A stretch of 64,000 nt of DNA from Bacillus sp. V3-13 (GCF_002860165.1 NZ_PGUZ01000078.1:1-64000); one strand, 5' to 3'; counted from the first letter of the stretch, positions 30,472 to 41,384 are shown. The notes: generated from the sequence alone by a model not told the origin. Numbers and translations are program-made.

Positions 30472-33114
30472 ATGGATCAGGAATTAACGATGCCGACGAA
30501 ATACGATCCAAAGTCGACTGAACAGGGCCGTTACGAATGGTGGCTTAAGGGTAAGTATTTCGAAGCAAAGGATGATGAGGCAAAACAGCCCTACACAATT
30601 GTTATACCCCCGCCAAATGTAACAGGGAAGCTGCATTTGGGCCATGCCTGGGATACGACGCTTCAAGATATATTAACGAGAATGAAACGAATGCAGGGCT
30701 ATGATGTCCTCTGGCTGCCGGGGATGGACCACGCCGGTATTGCGACCCAGGCGAAAGTGGAGGAAAAGCTGCGAAACGAAGGAAAGAGCCGCTATGATTT
30801 AGGACGTGAGAAATTCGTCGCCGAGACGTGGCGCTGGAAAGAAGAGTATGCAGACCATATCCGCCAGCAATGGTCCAAGCTCGGTCTCGGGCTCGATTAC
30901 AGCCGCGAGCGGTTCACATTGGATGAAGGCTTATCAAAAGCGGTTCGCGAAGTATTTGTATCTCTTTACAGGAAAGGCTTGATTTACCGGGGCGAATATA
31001 TCATTAACTGGGACCCTTCGACGAAAACAGCCCTATCCGATATAGAGGTGATTTACAAAGATGTCCAAGGTGCGTTTTATCATATGAAATACCCGCTTGC
31101 TGACGGATCCGGGCATATCGAAATCGCGACAACCCGCCCGGAAACGATGCTCGGCGATACGGCTGTTGCGGTCCACCCGGAAGATGAGCGCTATCAGCAC
31201 TTAATCGGGAAAACGGTGATTTTGCCGATTGTCGGCCGCGAGATTCCGATTGTCGGCGATGATTATGTCGATATGGAATTTGGTTCAGGTGCAGTGAAAA
31301 TCACTCCTGCCCATGATCCGAATGACTTTGAAATCGGCAACCGCCATGGACTTGAACGGGTGCTTGTCATGAACGAGGATGGCACGATGAACGAACGAGC
31401 CGGCAAATATGAAGGGATGGACCGTTTTGAATGCCGGAAGCAAATCGTGAAGGACCTTCAGGAGCAGGGCGTTCTCTTTAAAATTGAAGAGCATTTGCAT
31501 TCTGTCGGCCATTCAGAGCGGAGCGGCGCTGTTGTCGAGCCGTATCTGTCCACACAGTGGTTTGTTAAAATGCAGCCTCTTGCAGATGAAGCGATTGCCC
31601 TGCAAAACAAGAAGAACAAAGTTTATTTTGTTCCGGACCGATTTGAAAAAACATACCTGCACTGGATGGAAAACATCCGCGATTGGTGTATTTCACGCCA
31701 GCTCTGGTGGGGACACCGGATTCCGGCCTGGTACCATAAAGAAACAGGCGAAGTCCATGTTGACCATGAACCGCCTGCAGATATTGAAAATTGGGAACAG
31801 GATCAGGACGTCCTTGATACATGGTTCAGCTCGGCATTATGGCCGTTTTCGACGATGGGCTGGCCTGACGCGGATGCCGCCGATTTCAAGCGCTATTATC
31901 CAACTGCAGCATTAGTAACCGGCTATGATATTATTTTCTTCTGGGTGTCGCGGATGATTTTCCAGGCGCTTGAATTTACAGGCGAGCGGCCATTTAAAGA
32001 TGTGCTGATCCACGGACTTGTACGCGATGCCGAGGGCCGGAAAATGAGTAAATCGCTCGGAAACGGTGTTGACCCGATGGATGTCATTGACCAGTACGGG
32101 GCCGATTCGCTCCGCTACTTCCTGGCAACGGGAAGCTCACCTGGCCAGGACTTGCGCTTCAGCATCGAGAAGGTTGAAGCGACCTGGAACTTTGCCAACA
32201 AAATCTGGAATGCTTCCCGCTTTGCATTAATGAACATGAACGGTCTTTCTGTTCAGGAAATTGATTTGGGCGGAGAAAAGTCGGTCGCGGATAAATGGAT
32301 CCTGACAAGGTTAAATGAAACGATTGAAACGGTAACCCGCTTGTCTGACCGCTATGAATTTGGTGAAGTGGGACGGGTGCTTTACAACTTTATTTGGGAT
32401 GATTTCTGTGATTGGTATATTGAAATGGCAAAGCTGCCATTGTATGGGGAAGACGAGGCAGCGAAGAAAACAACGCGCTCGATTCTCGCGTATGTACTGG
32501 ATCAAACGATGCGCCTCCTCCATCCGTTTATGCCGTTTATTACAGAGGAAATTTGGCAAAACCTGCCGCACAGCGGTGAATCAATTACAACAGCCGAGTG
32601 GCCAAAGGCAAGGGAGGAATTCACTGACCAGCAGGCTGCCGCGGAAATGAAGCTGCTCGTTGAGATCATCCGCGCTGTCCGAAACATTCGCGCTGAGGTA
32701 AACACCCCAATGAGCAGAAAGGTTAAGATGATACTAAAGGCGAAAAACGAAGAAACTTTACAGGTTATCGAAAAAAACCGGGCCTATATTGAACGATTCT
32801 GCAATCCGGAAGAGCTGCTGGCGGGACTGGAGCCCGAAACACCTGACAAGGCGATGACAGCGGTTGTTTCCGGACTGGAAATCATTCTTCCGCTTGAAGG
32901 GCTCATCAATATTGACGAAGAAATCGCCCGACTTGAAAAAGAGCTCGCCAGACTGAACCAGGAAGTTGAACGGGTTCAAAAGAAGCTTGGCAATGAAGGA
33001 TTCGTCAAAAAGGCTCCGCAAAAAGTAATTGACGAAGAACGCGCGAAAGAAAAAGATTATCTAGAAAAAAGGGAAGCAGTCCAATCCCGGATTAAAGAAT
33101 TATCAGGAGAATAA
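30472..33114 (+). CDS. valS: Valyl-tRNA synthetase
   Basis: ValS charges tRNA-Val. The 880-residue class I synthetase has the HIGH motif as HLGH at residues 55-58 ([14 protein letters not shown]), a CP1 editing domain (about 200-350, [13 protein letters not shown]), the KMSKS motif at 524-528, an anticodon-binding domain, and a C-terminal coiled coil ([19 protein letters not shown]). ATG 30472 follows GAAAGG and gives the family length; the frame is open upstream, but that is T-box leader. Confidence 0.97.
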   Translation: MDQELTMPTKYDPKSTEQGRYEWWLKGKYFEAKDDEAKQPYTIVIPPPNVTGKLHLGHAWDTTLQDILTRMKRMQGYDVLWLPGMDHAGIATQAKVEEKLRNEGKSRYDLGREKFVAETWRWKEEYADHIRQQWSKLGLGLDYSRERFTLDEGLSKAVREVFVSLYRKGLIYRGEYIINWDPSTKTALSDIEVIYKDVQGAFYHMKYPLADGSGHIEIATTRPETMLGDTAVAVHPEDERYQHLIGKTVILPIVGREIPIVGDDYVDMEFGSGAVKITPAHDPNDFEIGNRHGLERVLVMNEDGTMNERAGKYEGMDRFECRKQIVKDLQEQGVLFKIEEHLHSVGHSERSGAVVEPYLSTQWFVKMQPLADEAIALQNKKNKVYFVPDRFEKTYLHWMENIRDWCISRQLWWGHRIPAWYHKETGEVHVDHEPPADIENWEQDQDVLDTWFSSALWPFSTMGWPDADAADFKRYYPTAALVTGYDIIFFWVSRMIFQALEFTGERPFKDVLIHGLVRDAEGRKMSKSLGNGVDPMDVIDQYGADSLRYFLATGSSPGQDLRFSIEKVEATWNFANKIWNASRFALMNMNGLSVQEIDLGGEKSVADKWILTRLNETIETVTRLSDRYEFGEVGRVLYNFIWDDFCDWYIEMAKLPLYGEDEAAKKTTRSILAYVLDQTMRLLHPFMPFITEEIWQNLPHSGESITTAEWPKAREEFTDQQAAAEMKLLVEIIRAVRNIRAEVNTPMSRKVKMILKAKNEETLQVIEKNRAYIERFCNPEELLAGLEPETPDKAMTAVVSGLEIILPLEGLINIDEEIARLEKELARLNQEVERVQKKLGNEGFVKKAPQKVIDEERAKEKDYLEKREAVQSRIKELSGE

Positions 33115-33139
33115 CTATTTCCGGAAAAATATAGAGCTG

Positions 33140-33175
33140 AAGGCGAATCCGCAGGAGGGTTCGTCTTTAAGCTTT
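33140..33175 (+). terminator. Weak stem-loop between valS and folC
   Basis: AAGGCGAATCC (33140-33150) pairs with GGGTTCGTCTT (33157-33167) using G-U pairs; only a short T-run follows. It may thin out transcription into folC rather than stop it. Confidence 0.4.
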
Positions 33176-33197
33176 TACTACAAGAGGTGCAAAAAAT

Positions 33198-34499
33198 ATG
33201 TTTCATACATATGACGAAGCGTTAACCTGGATCCACGGCCGCCTCAGGCTCGGCATCAAGCCGGGACTGAAAAGAATGGAGTGGATGATGGAGAAGCTGA
33301 AATATCCCGACAGAAGGCTGAAAACGATCCACATCGGCGGAACGAACGGGAAAGGTTCTACAGTCGCTTACCTTCGCTCCATTTTACAGGAAGCCGGCTT
33401 TCAAGTAGGCACGTTTACTTCCCCTTACTTTGAGCACTTTAATGAGCGGATCAGTGTCAATGGCGCGCCGATAAGCAACGAGGATTTGCTCGAGGCGGCC
33501 AATGCGATTTTTCCTTTAGCGGAAGAGCTCGAACATACCGGTATGGGCGGACCGACAGAGTTTGAAGTGATCACGGCAATGTCGATGTATTATTTTGCAA
33601 AAATCAACCGTGTGGATGTTGTCATTTATGAAGTCGGCCTCGGCGGAAGATTTGATTCGACAAATATCATCAACCCGCTGCTTTCCGTTATTACAAGCAT
33701 CGGCCTCGACCATACAAGCATCCTTGGCGAAACGCATGAACAAATTGCCGCAGAAAAAGCGGGAATTATCAAAAAAGGAACAGCAGTCATTACCGCTGTA
33801 ACCCAGGACGGACCGATCAAAGTAATCAAACAAGCTGCTAAGGAAATGAAAGCGCCGTTTTATCAGCTCGGATCCGAATTTGCGATCACCTCCCATACAT
33901 CCATCGCAAAAGGGGAACTGTTTACGGTTCGTACATTGTTTAAGGATTTCGAGAATGTTGAGATTCACATGATCGGAAAGCATCAAACTGAAAACGCGGC
34001 ACTGGCGATTATGGCTTCGCAAATTCTCAATCAGTTTTTTGCATTCGGAATCGAAGAATCCGCCGTCCGCGCCGGTTTGAAAAAGGCAAGCTGGCCGGGC
34101 CGCTTTGAAATCATTTCAGACAGCCCCTTGATCGTCATGGACGGGGCCCATAATGAAGAAGGAGTTGCCGCGCTTGCAAGAGAATTGAAAAGCCGCTATA
34201 GCAGCCGAAAAAAAATTGTCTTGTTTGCGGCCCTGAAAGATAAAAAGTTGGACAGAATGCTTGACCATATTGACAGCGCAGCTGACCGGACAGTTTTTAC
34301 CGGCTTTGATTTTCCAAGGGCGGCAACTGCTGAAGAATTGTATAATCACAGCCTGTCTCCGAAAAGGGAAATCGCCAGTGATTGGCGAATATTTCTAGAA
34401 GAAACAATTCCTTCCCTGGAAGGAGGAGAGATGCTGGTGCTGACAGGATCTCTTTATTTTTTATCGGAAATAAAGCCATTTTTAAAAAAACTTATATAA
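33198..34499 (+). CDS. folC: Folylpolyglutamate synthase / dihydrofolate synthase
   Basis: FolC adds glutamates to folates and, in many bacteria, also makes dihydrofolate. The 433-residue Mur-ligase-type protein has the P-loop HIGGTNGKGSTVAYL (residues 45-59), TSPYFEHFNERI, EVGLGGRFDSTNI, the HTSILGET loop, and the C-terminal domain with VMDGAHNEEG. The ATG follows AAGAGGTGC. In B. subtilis the next gene would be comC; here the pilus region begins. Confidence 0.96.
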   Translation: MFHTYDEALTWIHGRLRLGIKPGLKRMEWMMEKLKYPDRRLKTIHIGGTNGKGSTVAYLRSILQEAGFQVGTFTSPYFEHFNERISVNGAPISNEDLLEAANAIFPLAEELEHTGMGGPTEFEVITAMSMYYFAKINRVDVVIYEVGLGGRFDSTNIINPLLSVITSIGLDHTSILGETHEQIAAEKAGIIKKGTAVITAVTQDGPIKVIKQAAKEMKAPFYQLGSEFAITSHTSIAKGELFTVRTLFKDFENVEIHMIGKHQTENAALAIMASQILNQFFAFGIEESAVRAGLKKASWPGRFEIISDSPLIVMDGAHNEEGVAALARELKSRYSSRKKIVLFAALKDKKLDRMLDHIDSAADRTVFTGFDFPRAATAEELYNHSLSPKREIASDWRIFLEETIPSLEGGEMLVLTGSLYFLSEIKPFLKKLI

Positions 34500-34516
34500 A
34501 AAATGAGAAACAAGTA

Positions 34517-34525
34517 TGATATAAT
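34517..34525 (+). promoter_or_regulatory. Extended -10 promoter of the diguanylate cyclase gene
   Basis: TGATATAAT (34517-34525) is a perfect extended -10 in an AT-rich gap; no -35 is needed or seen. The gene starts 70 bases downstream, so the cyclase can be transcribed apart from folC. Confidence 0.5.
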
Positions 34526-34595
34526 ATTCAAAATTTGATAAAATATTTATAAAAATGTGACTTTTTTCCTGAGTTAAATTGAGGGGGGATAAACA

Positions 34596-36314
34596 ATGGT
34601 ATTAACACTGACGCAAAAACGGACAATTTGGCTATGCTGGTTGTTTATTGTTCCCTTTGGCATCTGGTTAACGTATCAATTTTATCCTCCGCGCTTTTCA
34701 GGGCATCAATGGGAACTGGCGGGATTTTTACTGTTAACGGCGGCTGTTGCGGCCATGCCAATGATTATCAACAATACGCCGGTCTTCTTGATTCAATGGG
34801 TATCGCTTGCTGTCTTTTTAACGTTCGGATTGTTTGCAGAAATGGTGATGATGCAGGCCGCAGTCGTCGTTTTACTGATTCGGATCCGGATCAGGAAGGA
34901 CGAGCTGTTCCGCCTGCCGCTGAATTCACTGATGTTTTTCCTCGTCTCTTTCTTAGCCGGCCTGATTTACTACGGAATTGGCGGCTCGCAAGGCATAGAC
35001 CTTGTCAACGAGCCGAAGTCGCTGCTTTTGACCGTCATTTATGCGGGCAGTTATTTTACCTTGAACCAGGTCGTGTTAACGTTTATTTTGTTTTTGCTTT
35101 ATGGCCGGAAGCATTCGTTCTTCGGAAAGGACTTCATCTGGGAAGCGGTCACTTCCTTAATCACTTTTCCGATTGGCCTGCTCCTTTATATTCTCTACCA
35201 GCAGGTCGGTATGCTTTCATTGCTGTTTGTCGGCGTTCCTTTTGCCAGCTTATCGATCATTTTACATCTCTATTATTCAAGTGAAAAAATAAATGATTAC
35301 TTGCAAAAAGCGACCGAGATCGGCCATCAGCTTGCCGAACAGCTCCATGTCGAAGAAGTGCTCGATTTGTTCATCCAGAGACTGACAGGGATGCTGCCCG
35401 TCGATTATGCTTATATTCTTGAAGTAGTCGATGAAAACGAACTTCGGCTGTTACGAAGATTTGAAAATGGAATACTGGAATCAAAAAATGTGCGGCCTTT
35501 AAAGAAAGATGAAGGAATTAGCGGACATGTTTGGTCAACAAGAAAAACCGTGTTGTTCAACTCAAGAAAGGAGTGGGAAAAGTACACGCAAGGGTACTTG
35601 CCAGAGCACGCCGAGAGTATCCTGAGCGTTCCGATCGTCCGGAACAACAACGTAACCGGTATTTTAGTTCTTGCTTCGCGGCGAAAGCGGGCTTTTGAAA
35701 AATCACAGCTGATGATTACCGATATTTTATGCTCGCATCTTGCGATTGCTGTGGAAAACGCCAAGCACTTTGAAGAAACAAAGGCTCAGAGTGAGCGCTG
35801 TGCCCTTACGAAGCTATATAACTACCGATATTTTGACGGGCTGCTCCGGAGCGAATTTGAAAAGCTGCATGAGTTTAAACGGAGTATCCTCTCATTGATC
35901 ATTCTCGATATTGATCATTTCAAAATGGTCAATGATACATACGGACACCAGAGCGGAAATGAAATTTTAATTGAGCTTGCCGCAAGGTTAACTAGTTTAG
36001 TAGGGGAGCAAGGCACTGTTGCCCGGTACGGTGGTGAGGAATTTGTCATTTTATTGCCGGACAAAGAAAAAGAAGAAGTTCTTGAACTTGCTGAACTGGT
36101 CAGGCAAATGATTGCCAATCGGCCGTTTATTGTAAAGCAGAATATTGACAGCGACCGCAAAAAAATGATGGTGAGAATCACTGTTTCAATTGGCGTTGCC
36201 ACCGCGCCTCAGGAAGCGGAAGATCCCCTTTCCCTCATCCGCCATGCCGACAGGGCTTTATACGTCGGAGCGAAAAGAGCCGGCCGCAACCGCGTCGCCG
36301 AATATGTGAAATAA
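34596..36314 (+). CDS. Membrane-bound GAF-GGDEF diguanylate cyclase
   Basis: A 572-residue protein predicted to make cyclic di-GMP from two GTP. The first 215 residues or so form about six membrane helices, followed by a GAF domain (about 240-390; HVEEVLDLFIQRLTGMLPV to VENAKHF) and a GGDEF domain with the active motif GGEEF at 479-483 and the substrate motif LDIDHFKMVNDTYGHQSG. The inhibitory RxxD I-site that normally lies five residues before GGEEF is absent (GEQG there), so the enzyme is probably not product-inhibited at that site. The ATG follows GAGGGGGG. It lies between folC and a type IV pilus cluster whose PilB carries a likely cyclic di-GMP-binding domain. Confidence 0.9.
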   Translation: MVLTLTQKRTIWLCWLFIVPFGIWLTYQFYPPRFSGHQWELAGFLLLTAAVAAMPMIINNTPVFLIQWVSLAVFLTFGLFAEMVMMQAAVVVLLIRIRIRKDELFRLPLNSLMFFLVSFLAGLIYYGIGGSQGIDLVNEPKSLLLTVIYAGSYFTLNQVVLTFILFLLYGRKHSFFGKDFIWEAVTSLITFPIGLLLYILYQQVGMLSLLFVGVPFASLSIILHLYYSSEKINDYLQKATEIGHQLAEQLHVEEVLDLFIQRLTGMLPVDYAYILEVVDENELRLLRRFENGILESKNVRPLKKDEGISGHVWSTRKTVLFNSRKEWEKYTQGYLPEHAESILSVPIVRNNNVTGILVLASRRKRAFEKSQLMITDILCSHLAIAVENAKHFEETKAQSERCALTKLYNYRYFDGLLRSEFEKLHEFKRSILSLIILDIDHFKMVNDTYGHQSGNEILIELAARLTSLVGEQGTVARYGGEEFVILLPDKEKEEVLELAELVRQMIANRPFIVKQNIDSDRKKMMVRITVSIGVATAPQEAEDPLSLIRHADRALYVGAKRAGRNRVAEYVK

Positions 36315-36328
36315 AAACTTTGTGGAGA

Positions 36329-36361
36329 ACGCCATAGCTGCCCGGGCTGTGGTGTTTTTTT
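36329..36361 (+). terminator. Terminator of the diguanylate cyclase gene
   Basis: ACGCCATAGC (36329-36338) pairs with GCTGTGGTGT (36345-36354) with two G-U pairs, followed by a T-run. Confidence 0.75.
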
Positions 36362-36443
36362 GTTTTTAAAAAAGGCAGCAATAACTGCGAATCTGTTACC
36401 GTTTAAATACAGAAAATTTTACAAAAAGCATCAGATTTTTCAT

Positions 36444-36470
36444 TGGCACAGATAGGTAAATTGGTATAAT
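36444..36470 (+). promoter_or_regulatory. Promoter of the vWA-protein gene
   Basis: An extended -10 TGG-TATAAT (36462-36470) with TTGGCA (36444-36449) 15 bases upstream of the hexamer. Confidence 0.55.
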
Positions 36471-36521
36471 AATAGAAAAGAGTGATTAGGAAAAAAGACG
36501 GAATTGGAAGAGGCGAATGAA

Positions 36522-39362
36522 ATGAGCAATGCTAAAATTTTCACGATTCTTATGGCAATGATCTTAATATTTATTTTAAATCTTCCAAACCATGCATCCG
36601 CAAACGTGGAAAACGGTCCTTCTATCGACTATCAGGTTACTCCTTCACAGGCTGAAATTGTCAAACCGCAAACAGGCAATGCAAACGGCAGCCTGAATAT
36701 GCATTTAATCCCTAAAGGCAGCACAACAAACGCGAACCGGGAGCCGATTGATGTCGTGTTTATTTTTGATAAATCCGGTTCAATGAATGAAGCCGGGCGC
36801 AATCCCGCCAAGTTCCAAAGTGCAAAAAATGCAATGGATGAAGCAGTCCGCTTTTTTAAAGAACAAGCGGGGCCGAATGACCGTTTTGCCTTTATTCCTT
36901 TCAGCAGCGCCGTTGAATTGGGGAAAATGGTTTATTTTTCTCCAAATCATCCGCGTGAAAGCTTGGACCTTATCAATGAAACGGCGCAAAGCTTAACGGC
37001 AGTTGGCGGAACGAACTACACCCAGTCGTTTGAAAGTGCCATGGATATGTTCGGCGGCGGCAGTAACAATAAGTACATCATTTTTATGACAGACGGGGAA
37101 CCGACTGTTTCGAGTTCGCGGGAAACGGTGACCTATAATGAAAAAAAGTGTTACTTTTTTGACTGGTTTTGCCGGGAAACTGATAACAAGATTACCGGGG
37201 AAGTAACTGTAAACTATGAACTGTACGGCCTGAAACCTTATACCGGGTATCGAGCTTTTTTTGAAGCGAAAGGAATTGAGTATGATTTGCGGCCGGGAAA
37301 GGATAAAGCTGTCAACGCGATAAGAAGGCATGCTCTCAATGCGGCGCAAAACCTGGCGAAACAAAATATTAAACTTTTTTCAATCGGTTTTGGAAATCAA
37401 ACAGAAGTGGATATCGGCTATTTGCGCGAGCTTTCGGCAATTACAGGAGTGACAGCAAGACAAGCTTCGCAGGAAACAATCGCATCTGTATTCCGGGATA
37501 TCTCGGCGGATATTGACTCTCCTTCAATCAGCGGCGAGGTGCTTGTTGATATTGGCAAGTTTGCCGGAAAAGTCATCGTCCCGGAAGGTTCCAATGCCCG
37601 CGTCGAAGGAAATTTGGCAAGCTTAAAATTCAATTTTAATTACCCGGTCAACCAGGGCACTCCCCAGCCGCTCGACCTATCATTGCCGCTGGACTTTTCC
37701 GAAACCGGCACATATACGTTTGATAACATAAAACTTAAATATACCAATCTTTCAGGGGAAGTAATTGTCGTCCCGCATCCTGCAGTTACGTTGGAAGTCA
37801 AAGCGGATGCACCCCCTGGTTTCAAAGGCACGATGGACATAACCGGGGCGGTCAATTCTCCAGATCATCTAATCAAGGTAACAGGTTCGGCAGACAGAAC
37901 GAACGAGTTTAAGGTTGAGTATTCTTTGGAGCCGAACGGTTTGGTCAACAGCACTGTTAGCGGATCGTTAAGCAATATCAAATTGATTCAGCCGCTCCCT
38001 GACGGCATTACATTGATTCCGTCAGAAGGAGTCGAGAACTTTATATTTGAGGGGAGACCGGCGGCACGAATCAGTGTTGCGGACAATATCCACTACAGCA
38101 GCGGCTCTTTTAGACCGGAGAAATTGATTGCCGCGTTGAATCTAAAGGCAGAGTGGGCTGTCAGCAATGTCAAAATGCCGCTTGCCCATCTGCAGTACAC
38201 CGACAGCCGCTTTGGGGACCAGCAGACTACCATCACGGCCTCCAACCAGGTCATTAATATGAAGGTCAGGCTTCATGAATTCCCTGCCAATGCTTATGAT
38301 GGTGATGCCGCGGGGATTATTACAAAGACAGATTTGTCGCAAAATGGGAGAAGGCTCGGCATAACCGAGTTTCCAAACGATTACGGATTAAAAAATAAAC
38401 CTATCAAGGAAATGATTTTTAAACCCGGTTCAGCAAACAGGGTAGTTGAAATCACTTATTTCGATAACGAAAAAGTGAATATGTATTTGGCCCCGGACTA
38501 TCGATTCACAGGAATCAATTCAGGCGAAACCTATGAAGACGGGATGGCCAGCAACGAAAATATCAATATGAATTTAGTCCATTTAGTAGCCGGCAAAGGA
38601 GCCAGGTATTATTACTCGATTGAAAATGTTAACGGGAATACAGACTGGACCGGGTTTTCACCTCAAGATACAATACCGGTTACAGCTTCTGGATTGAACA
38701 AGGTAAAAGTAAAAGCGGAGGGCGGCTTCGCGATACCAGGCTGCGAGGTGATCAAAACGATCACAATTCAAAAACAGATTGATTCGATGACTGTCGCACC
38801 AAATCCGATCGAAATTGAAACGGGAAAAACCATCGCCTTCACCGTCAATATTGGGCCTGCAGACGCATCCAATCAGCAGCTGGAAATGGAGATAGCGGAT
38901 CGTTCAATAGCGGACTTTTCCGGGGATCACCATCTCTTTGGACGATTGGAAGGCCGGACCGTGTTGACGGTTCGCGCGAAGGACGGTTCCGGTATTGCTG
39001 TGACGGTGCCGATTATCGTGAAGGATCCGTATATTGCTCTTGAAGAGTTGAAGTTCAGGAAAGCGGTCTTTAAAATCGGCATAAATGAAAAAATCGCTGT
39101 AACCGATTTGCTTATTTTTAATCCGGAAAATGCGACCGGGAAAAGCATTGAGCTCGTAACATCCGAAATGGGCAATAAAGTGGCGGCGGTCCTTGAAAAC
39201 GGGAGATGGTATTTAGTCGGGAAAGAGATCGGTTACTCAAATGTAACGGCGAGGGCAGAAGAACAGCGGACCGGCAAAAAGCCCCAGGCATCTGCATTAT
39301 TTGAAGTGACGGTCGACGGCGACGGCGGAAATAGCGGATCGGAGGGAGCGGGCCGATGGTAG
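36522..39362 (+). CDS. Secreted von Willebrand factor A protein with Ig-like C-terminus
   Basis: A 946-residue exported protein: signal peptide (basic start, hydrophobic core, likely cut after HASA, residue 27), a vWA domain from about residue 76 with a complete MIDAS metal site (DKSGS from D83, threonine in GGTNYTQS, D191 in TDGE), an insertion of about 60 residues holding a CYFFDWFC pair, then several beta-rich domains, the last two resembling bacterial Ig-like group 2 domains (DSMTVAPNPIEIETGKTIAF). No LPXTG or membrane anchor is present. ATG 36522 is chosen over TTG 36504 because GAAGAGG then lies at the right distance. Its gene converges on the minor-pilin genes, so it may be a pilus-tip adhesin in the manner of PilY1, whose N-terminus is also vWA; that is inference. 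Confidence 0.8.
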   Translation: MSNAKIFTILMAMILIFILNLPNHASANVENGPSIDYQVTPSQAEIVKPQTGNANGSLNMHLIPKGSTTNANREPIDVVFIFDKSGSMNEAGRNPAKFQSAKNAMDEAVRFFKEQAGPNDRFAFIPFSSAVELGKMVYFSPNHPRESLDLINETAQSLTAVGGTNYTQSFESAMDMFGGGSNNKYIIFMTDGEPTVSSSRETVTYNEKKCYFFDWFCRETDNKITGEVTVNYELYGLKPYTGYRAFFEAKGIEYDLRPGKDKAVNAIRRHALNAAQNLAKQNIKLFSIGFGNQTEVDIGYLRELSAITGVTARQASQETIASVFRDISADIDSPSISGEVLVDIGKFAGKVIVPEGSNARVEGNLASLKFNFNYPVNQGTPQPLDLSLPLDFSETGTYTFDNIKLKYTNLSGEVIVVPHPAVTLEVKADAPPGFKGTMDITGAVNSPDHLIKVTGSADRTNEFKVEYSLEPNGLVNSTVSGSLSNIKLIQPLPDGITLIPSEGVENFIFEGRPAARISVADNIHYSSGSFRPEKLIAALNLKAEWAVSNVKMPLAHLQYTDSRFGDQQTTITASNQVINMKVRLHEFPANAYDGDAAGIITKTDLSQNGRRLGITEFPNDYGLKNKPIKEMIFKPGSANRVVEITYFDNEKVNMYLAPDYRFTGINSGETYEDGMASNENINMNLVHLVAGKGARYYYSIENVNGNTDWTGFSPQDTIPVTASGLNKVKVKAEGGFAIPGCEVIKTITIQKQIDSMTVAPNPIEIETGKTIAFTVNIGPADASNQQLEMEIADRSIADFSGDHHLFGRLEGRTVLTVRAKDGSGIAVTVPIIVKDPYIALEELKFRKAVFKIGINEKIAVTDLLIFNPENATGKSIELVTSEMGNKVAAVLENGRWYLVGKEIGYSNVTARAEEQRTGKKPQASALFEVTVDGDGGNSGSEGAGRW

Positions 39363-39397
39363 AAAAAGCTGGCTCAGGTGATGAGCCAGCTTTTTGC
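39363..39397. terminator. Bidirectional terminator between converging genes
   Basis: A perfect 13-bp stem, AAAAAGCTGGCTC (39363-39375) with GAGCCAGCTTTTT (39383-39395), directly after the vWA gene stop and just before the stop of the converging gene. Confidence 0.93.
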
Positions 39398-39404
39398 TGT
39401 GAAT

Positions 39405-41372
39405 TTATTCAATGATCAGCTGATCGGAGAAAATTTGCAGCTGCTCGACAATCGGCAATCCGTCAATCCGTTCCAATAAAACGTCCTGGTTATAATCGAC
39501 GATAAATCGCGACAATTGACCGTTTTGGTCGGTGAATCTTAACCGTTCGATCGATTTCACTTTTCCGCGGACAGCATTGATCTCGAGCCTTTCCCTGGCG
39601 AAAATCCCGCCATTGATATAAAAAAGGGATCCCACTCCATAAAGCTCCGCCTTTTTATCAGTGTAAAAAAACGCTTTAAGAGGCTGGATTTCTTTCTCTT
39701 CGTCCGGCAAATAAGGAGGTGCGCTTTCGCGGGAATTTTTAAAATTATTAAACTCGTTCATCCTCGTGATCAGCAGTTCATTTTTGACGATAAGAATGAG
39801 CTGTTTTTTATTATCTTCAGCACCTAAAATATTGACATTTGATAAATGTGCCGTGTCGCCGGCATAGATAACCGAATCAAACACGACTTCATCGTTTTCG
39901 CGGCCATTATCATTTTCGTCTCCGCTGATCCTTATCGCCTTATTGACAAAGATATTTTTGTTAAATTGGATCGCCGTATCGGCCGCCTTGACACGAAGGT
40001 CTTTGCCGGCAACCATGTCTCCGTTCAGTGTTAATCCTTTCGCCTCTAAATCCTTGCTGTTGTCCGCGGATGATTCAATCCTCACAGAGTCGGAAGAAAC
40101 GATCATTTTCTCTGCTGCGAGCCTGCCGTCAAGATTAATGATGTGAATATCGCCTGCAACATAGACATCATCCAGCAAGGTAAGATCTTTATAGCTGACT
40201 AAGTAAAGATCCCCGGAAACGACGAGTTTTCCTTCGAATGTGATCGGTGCATTTGTGCTCATTACAACTGCATCTCCGGTTAGCTTGATGTCTTCTTTAA
40301 ATCTCAGCGGTTTATCCCGCGCTTCGATGCGATAGCTTTCTTCAAGAGGTTCAATCGATTCTCCCAGCAATGAAAGCGGATTGGACTGTTTCTCAACCTT
40401 TTCGACTTTGCCGTCGCCAGCTATAGTCGTTGTAAAAAGCTGATAATTGTCGATATCATCCCGTAAATCGTCACTGAAGGAGGAGCCATCCGCAGCACGC
40501 CTCGCCTGCAGCGTACTGTTTTCAAGCATCTCATTTGTCCTGTCGGTGAAGGTCTGTTCGAAATGGATGTTAACAAACTGGCTGTCATGCTTGAGCCCGG
40601 GAGCCGCTTCTTTATAGAAATTTTCCCGTTTGATGAGCGGCAAAAGGTTTGCCGTACTGCTGTAAAAATCTCCATTTACAGATGTCAGCGGTGTGGCTTG
40701 CCTGGCCCATGTTTGATCGCGTTTTTGGTAGTTCGCTTCTTTATCAATCGATAGCTGGTTCGCATAGACATTGCCAACAATATTGGCGGAGCCGTTCAGA
40801 AATAATCCCTTATCTTTCCCGTCAGAATGAGAGCCGACAGCGTATTTAAGAAAGCTTGGCAGGGGGGAAAGAATAATTCGTTTCCTCAGCGTTCTTGCCA
40901 CGTCTCCTTCTGTTTCAACGGGATTTTTCACAGTCAGGATCATTTCATATGCCCTCGTAAAGTCTTTATCTGTTTCAATCGCAAAATGACTATCGAGCGC
41001 TTCTTCGTTTGGACAGGAAGGATTAAGATTAATCCCAGGTGACCGGCTGACATCAATGATCGTTAAACAGTCAATAAATGGTTCATCTTTGTATTTTTTT
41101 ATGAGGTCCAGCAATTCTTGCTGAAGTGCGTTATCGATGTCTCCGATATGATCCCTGTCCAACTCTATCGTGTCTGTGGAAGCGGCTAAATCGGCAACCA
41201 TTTTTTCGATCACCTTGACAGAACCATACGTTAAATTCAGATCGCTTTCCCGCGTTTCAACCCGCTTTGCCCCGCCAATCGAAGCGGCGACAATCGATAA
41301 TCCAAGAATCGTAAAAACGAGGGAAACAAGCAAGACCGTAATCAGTGTGTTACCAGCTTCGTTCTTTGTCAT
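39405..41372 (-). CDS. PilX-like minor pilin with large beta-rich domain
   Basis: A 655-residue protein with a short polar start, a glycine at residue 7 and a long hydrophobic helix (NTLITVLLVSLVFTILGLSI), the layout of the PilX N-terminal family. The glutamate at +5 of ordinary pilins is missing, as in several minor pilins at the filament tip. Residues about 350-560 are rich in short strands such as KLVVSGDLYLVSYKDLTLL and DDVYVAGDIHIINL, suggesting a beta-helix or bactofilin-like stack. The ATG follows GGGGGAAGA. It is the third gene of a minus-strand minor-pilin set and is unusually large for one. Confidence 0.7.
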   Translation of the reverse strand: MTKNEAGNTLITVLLVSLVFTILGLSIVAASIGGAKRVETRESDLNLTYGSVKVIEKMVADLAASTDTIELDRDHIGDIDNALQQELLDLIKKYKDEPFIDCLTIIDVSRSPGINLNPSCPNEEALDSHFAIETDKDFTRAYEMILTVKNPVETEGDVARTLRKRIILSPLPSFLKYAVGSHSDGKDKGLFLNGSANIVGNVYANQLSIDKEANYQKRDQTWARQATPLTSVNGDFYSSTANLLPLIKRENFYKEAAPGLKHDSQFVNIHFEQTFTDRTNEMLENSTLQARRAADGSSFSDDLRDDIDNYQLFTTTIAGDGKVEKVEKQSNPLSLLGESIEPLEESYRIEARDKPLRFKEDIKLTGDAVVMSTNAPITFEGKLVVSGDLYLVSYKDLTLLDDVYVAGDIHIINLDGRLAAEKMIVSSDSVRIESSADNSKDLEAKGLTLNGDMVAGKDLRVKAADTAIQFNKNIFVNKAIRISGDENDNGRENDEVVFDSVIYAGDTAHLSNVNILGAEDNKKQLILIVKNELLITRMNEFNNFKNSRESAPPYLPDEEKEIQPLKAFFYTDKKAELYGVGSLFYINGGIFARERLEINAVRGKVKSIERLRFTDQNGQLSRFIVDYNQDVLLERIDGLPIVEQLQIFSDQLIIE

Positions 41373-41384
41373 GGTCTTCCCCCT

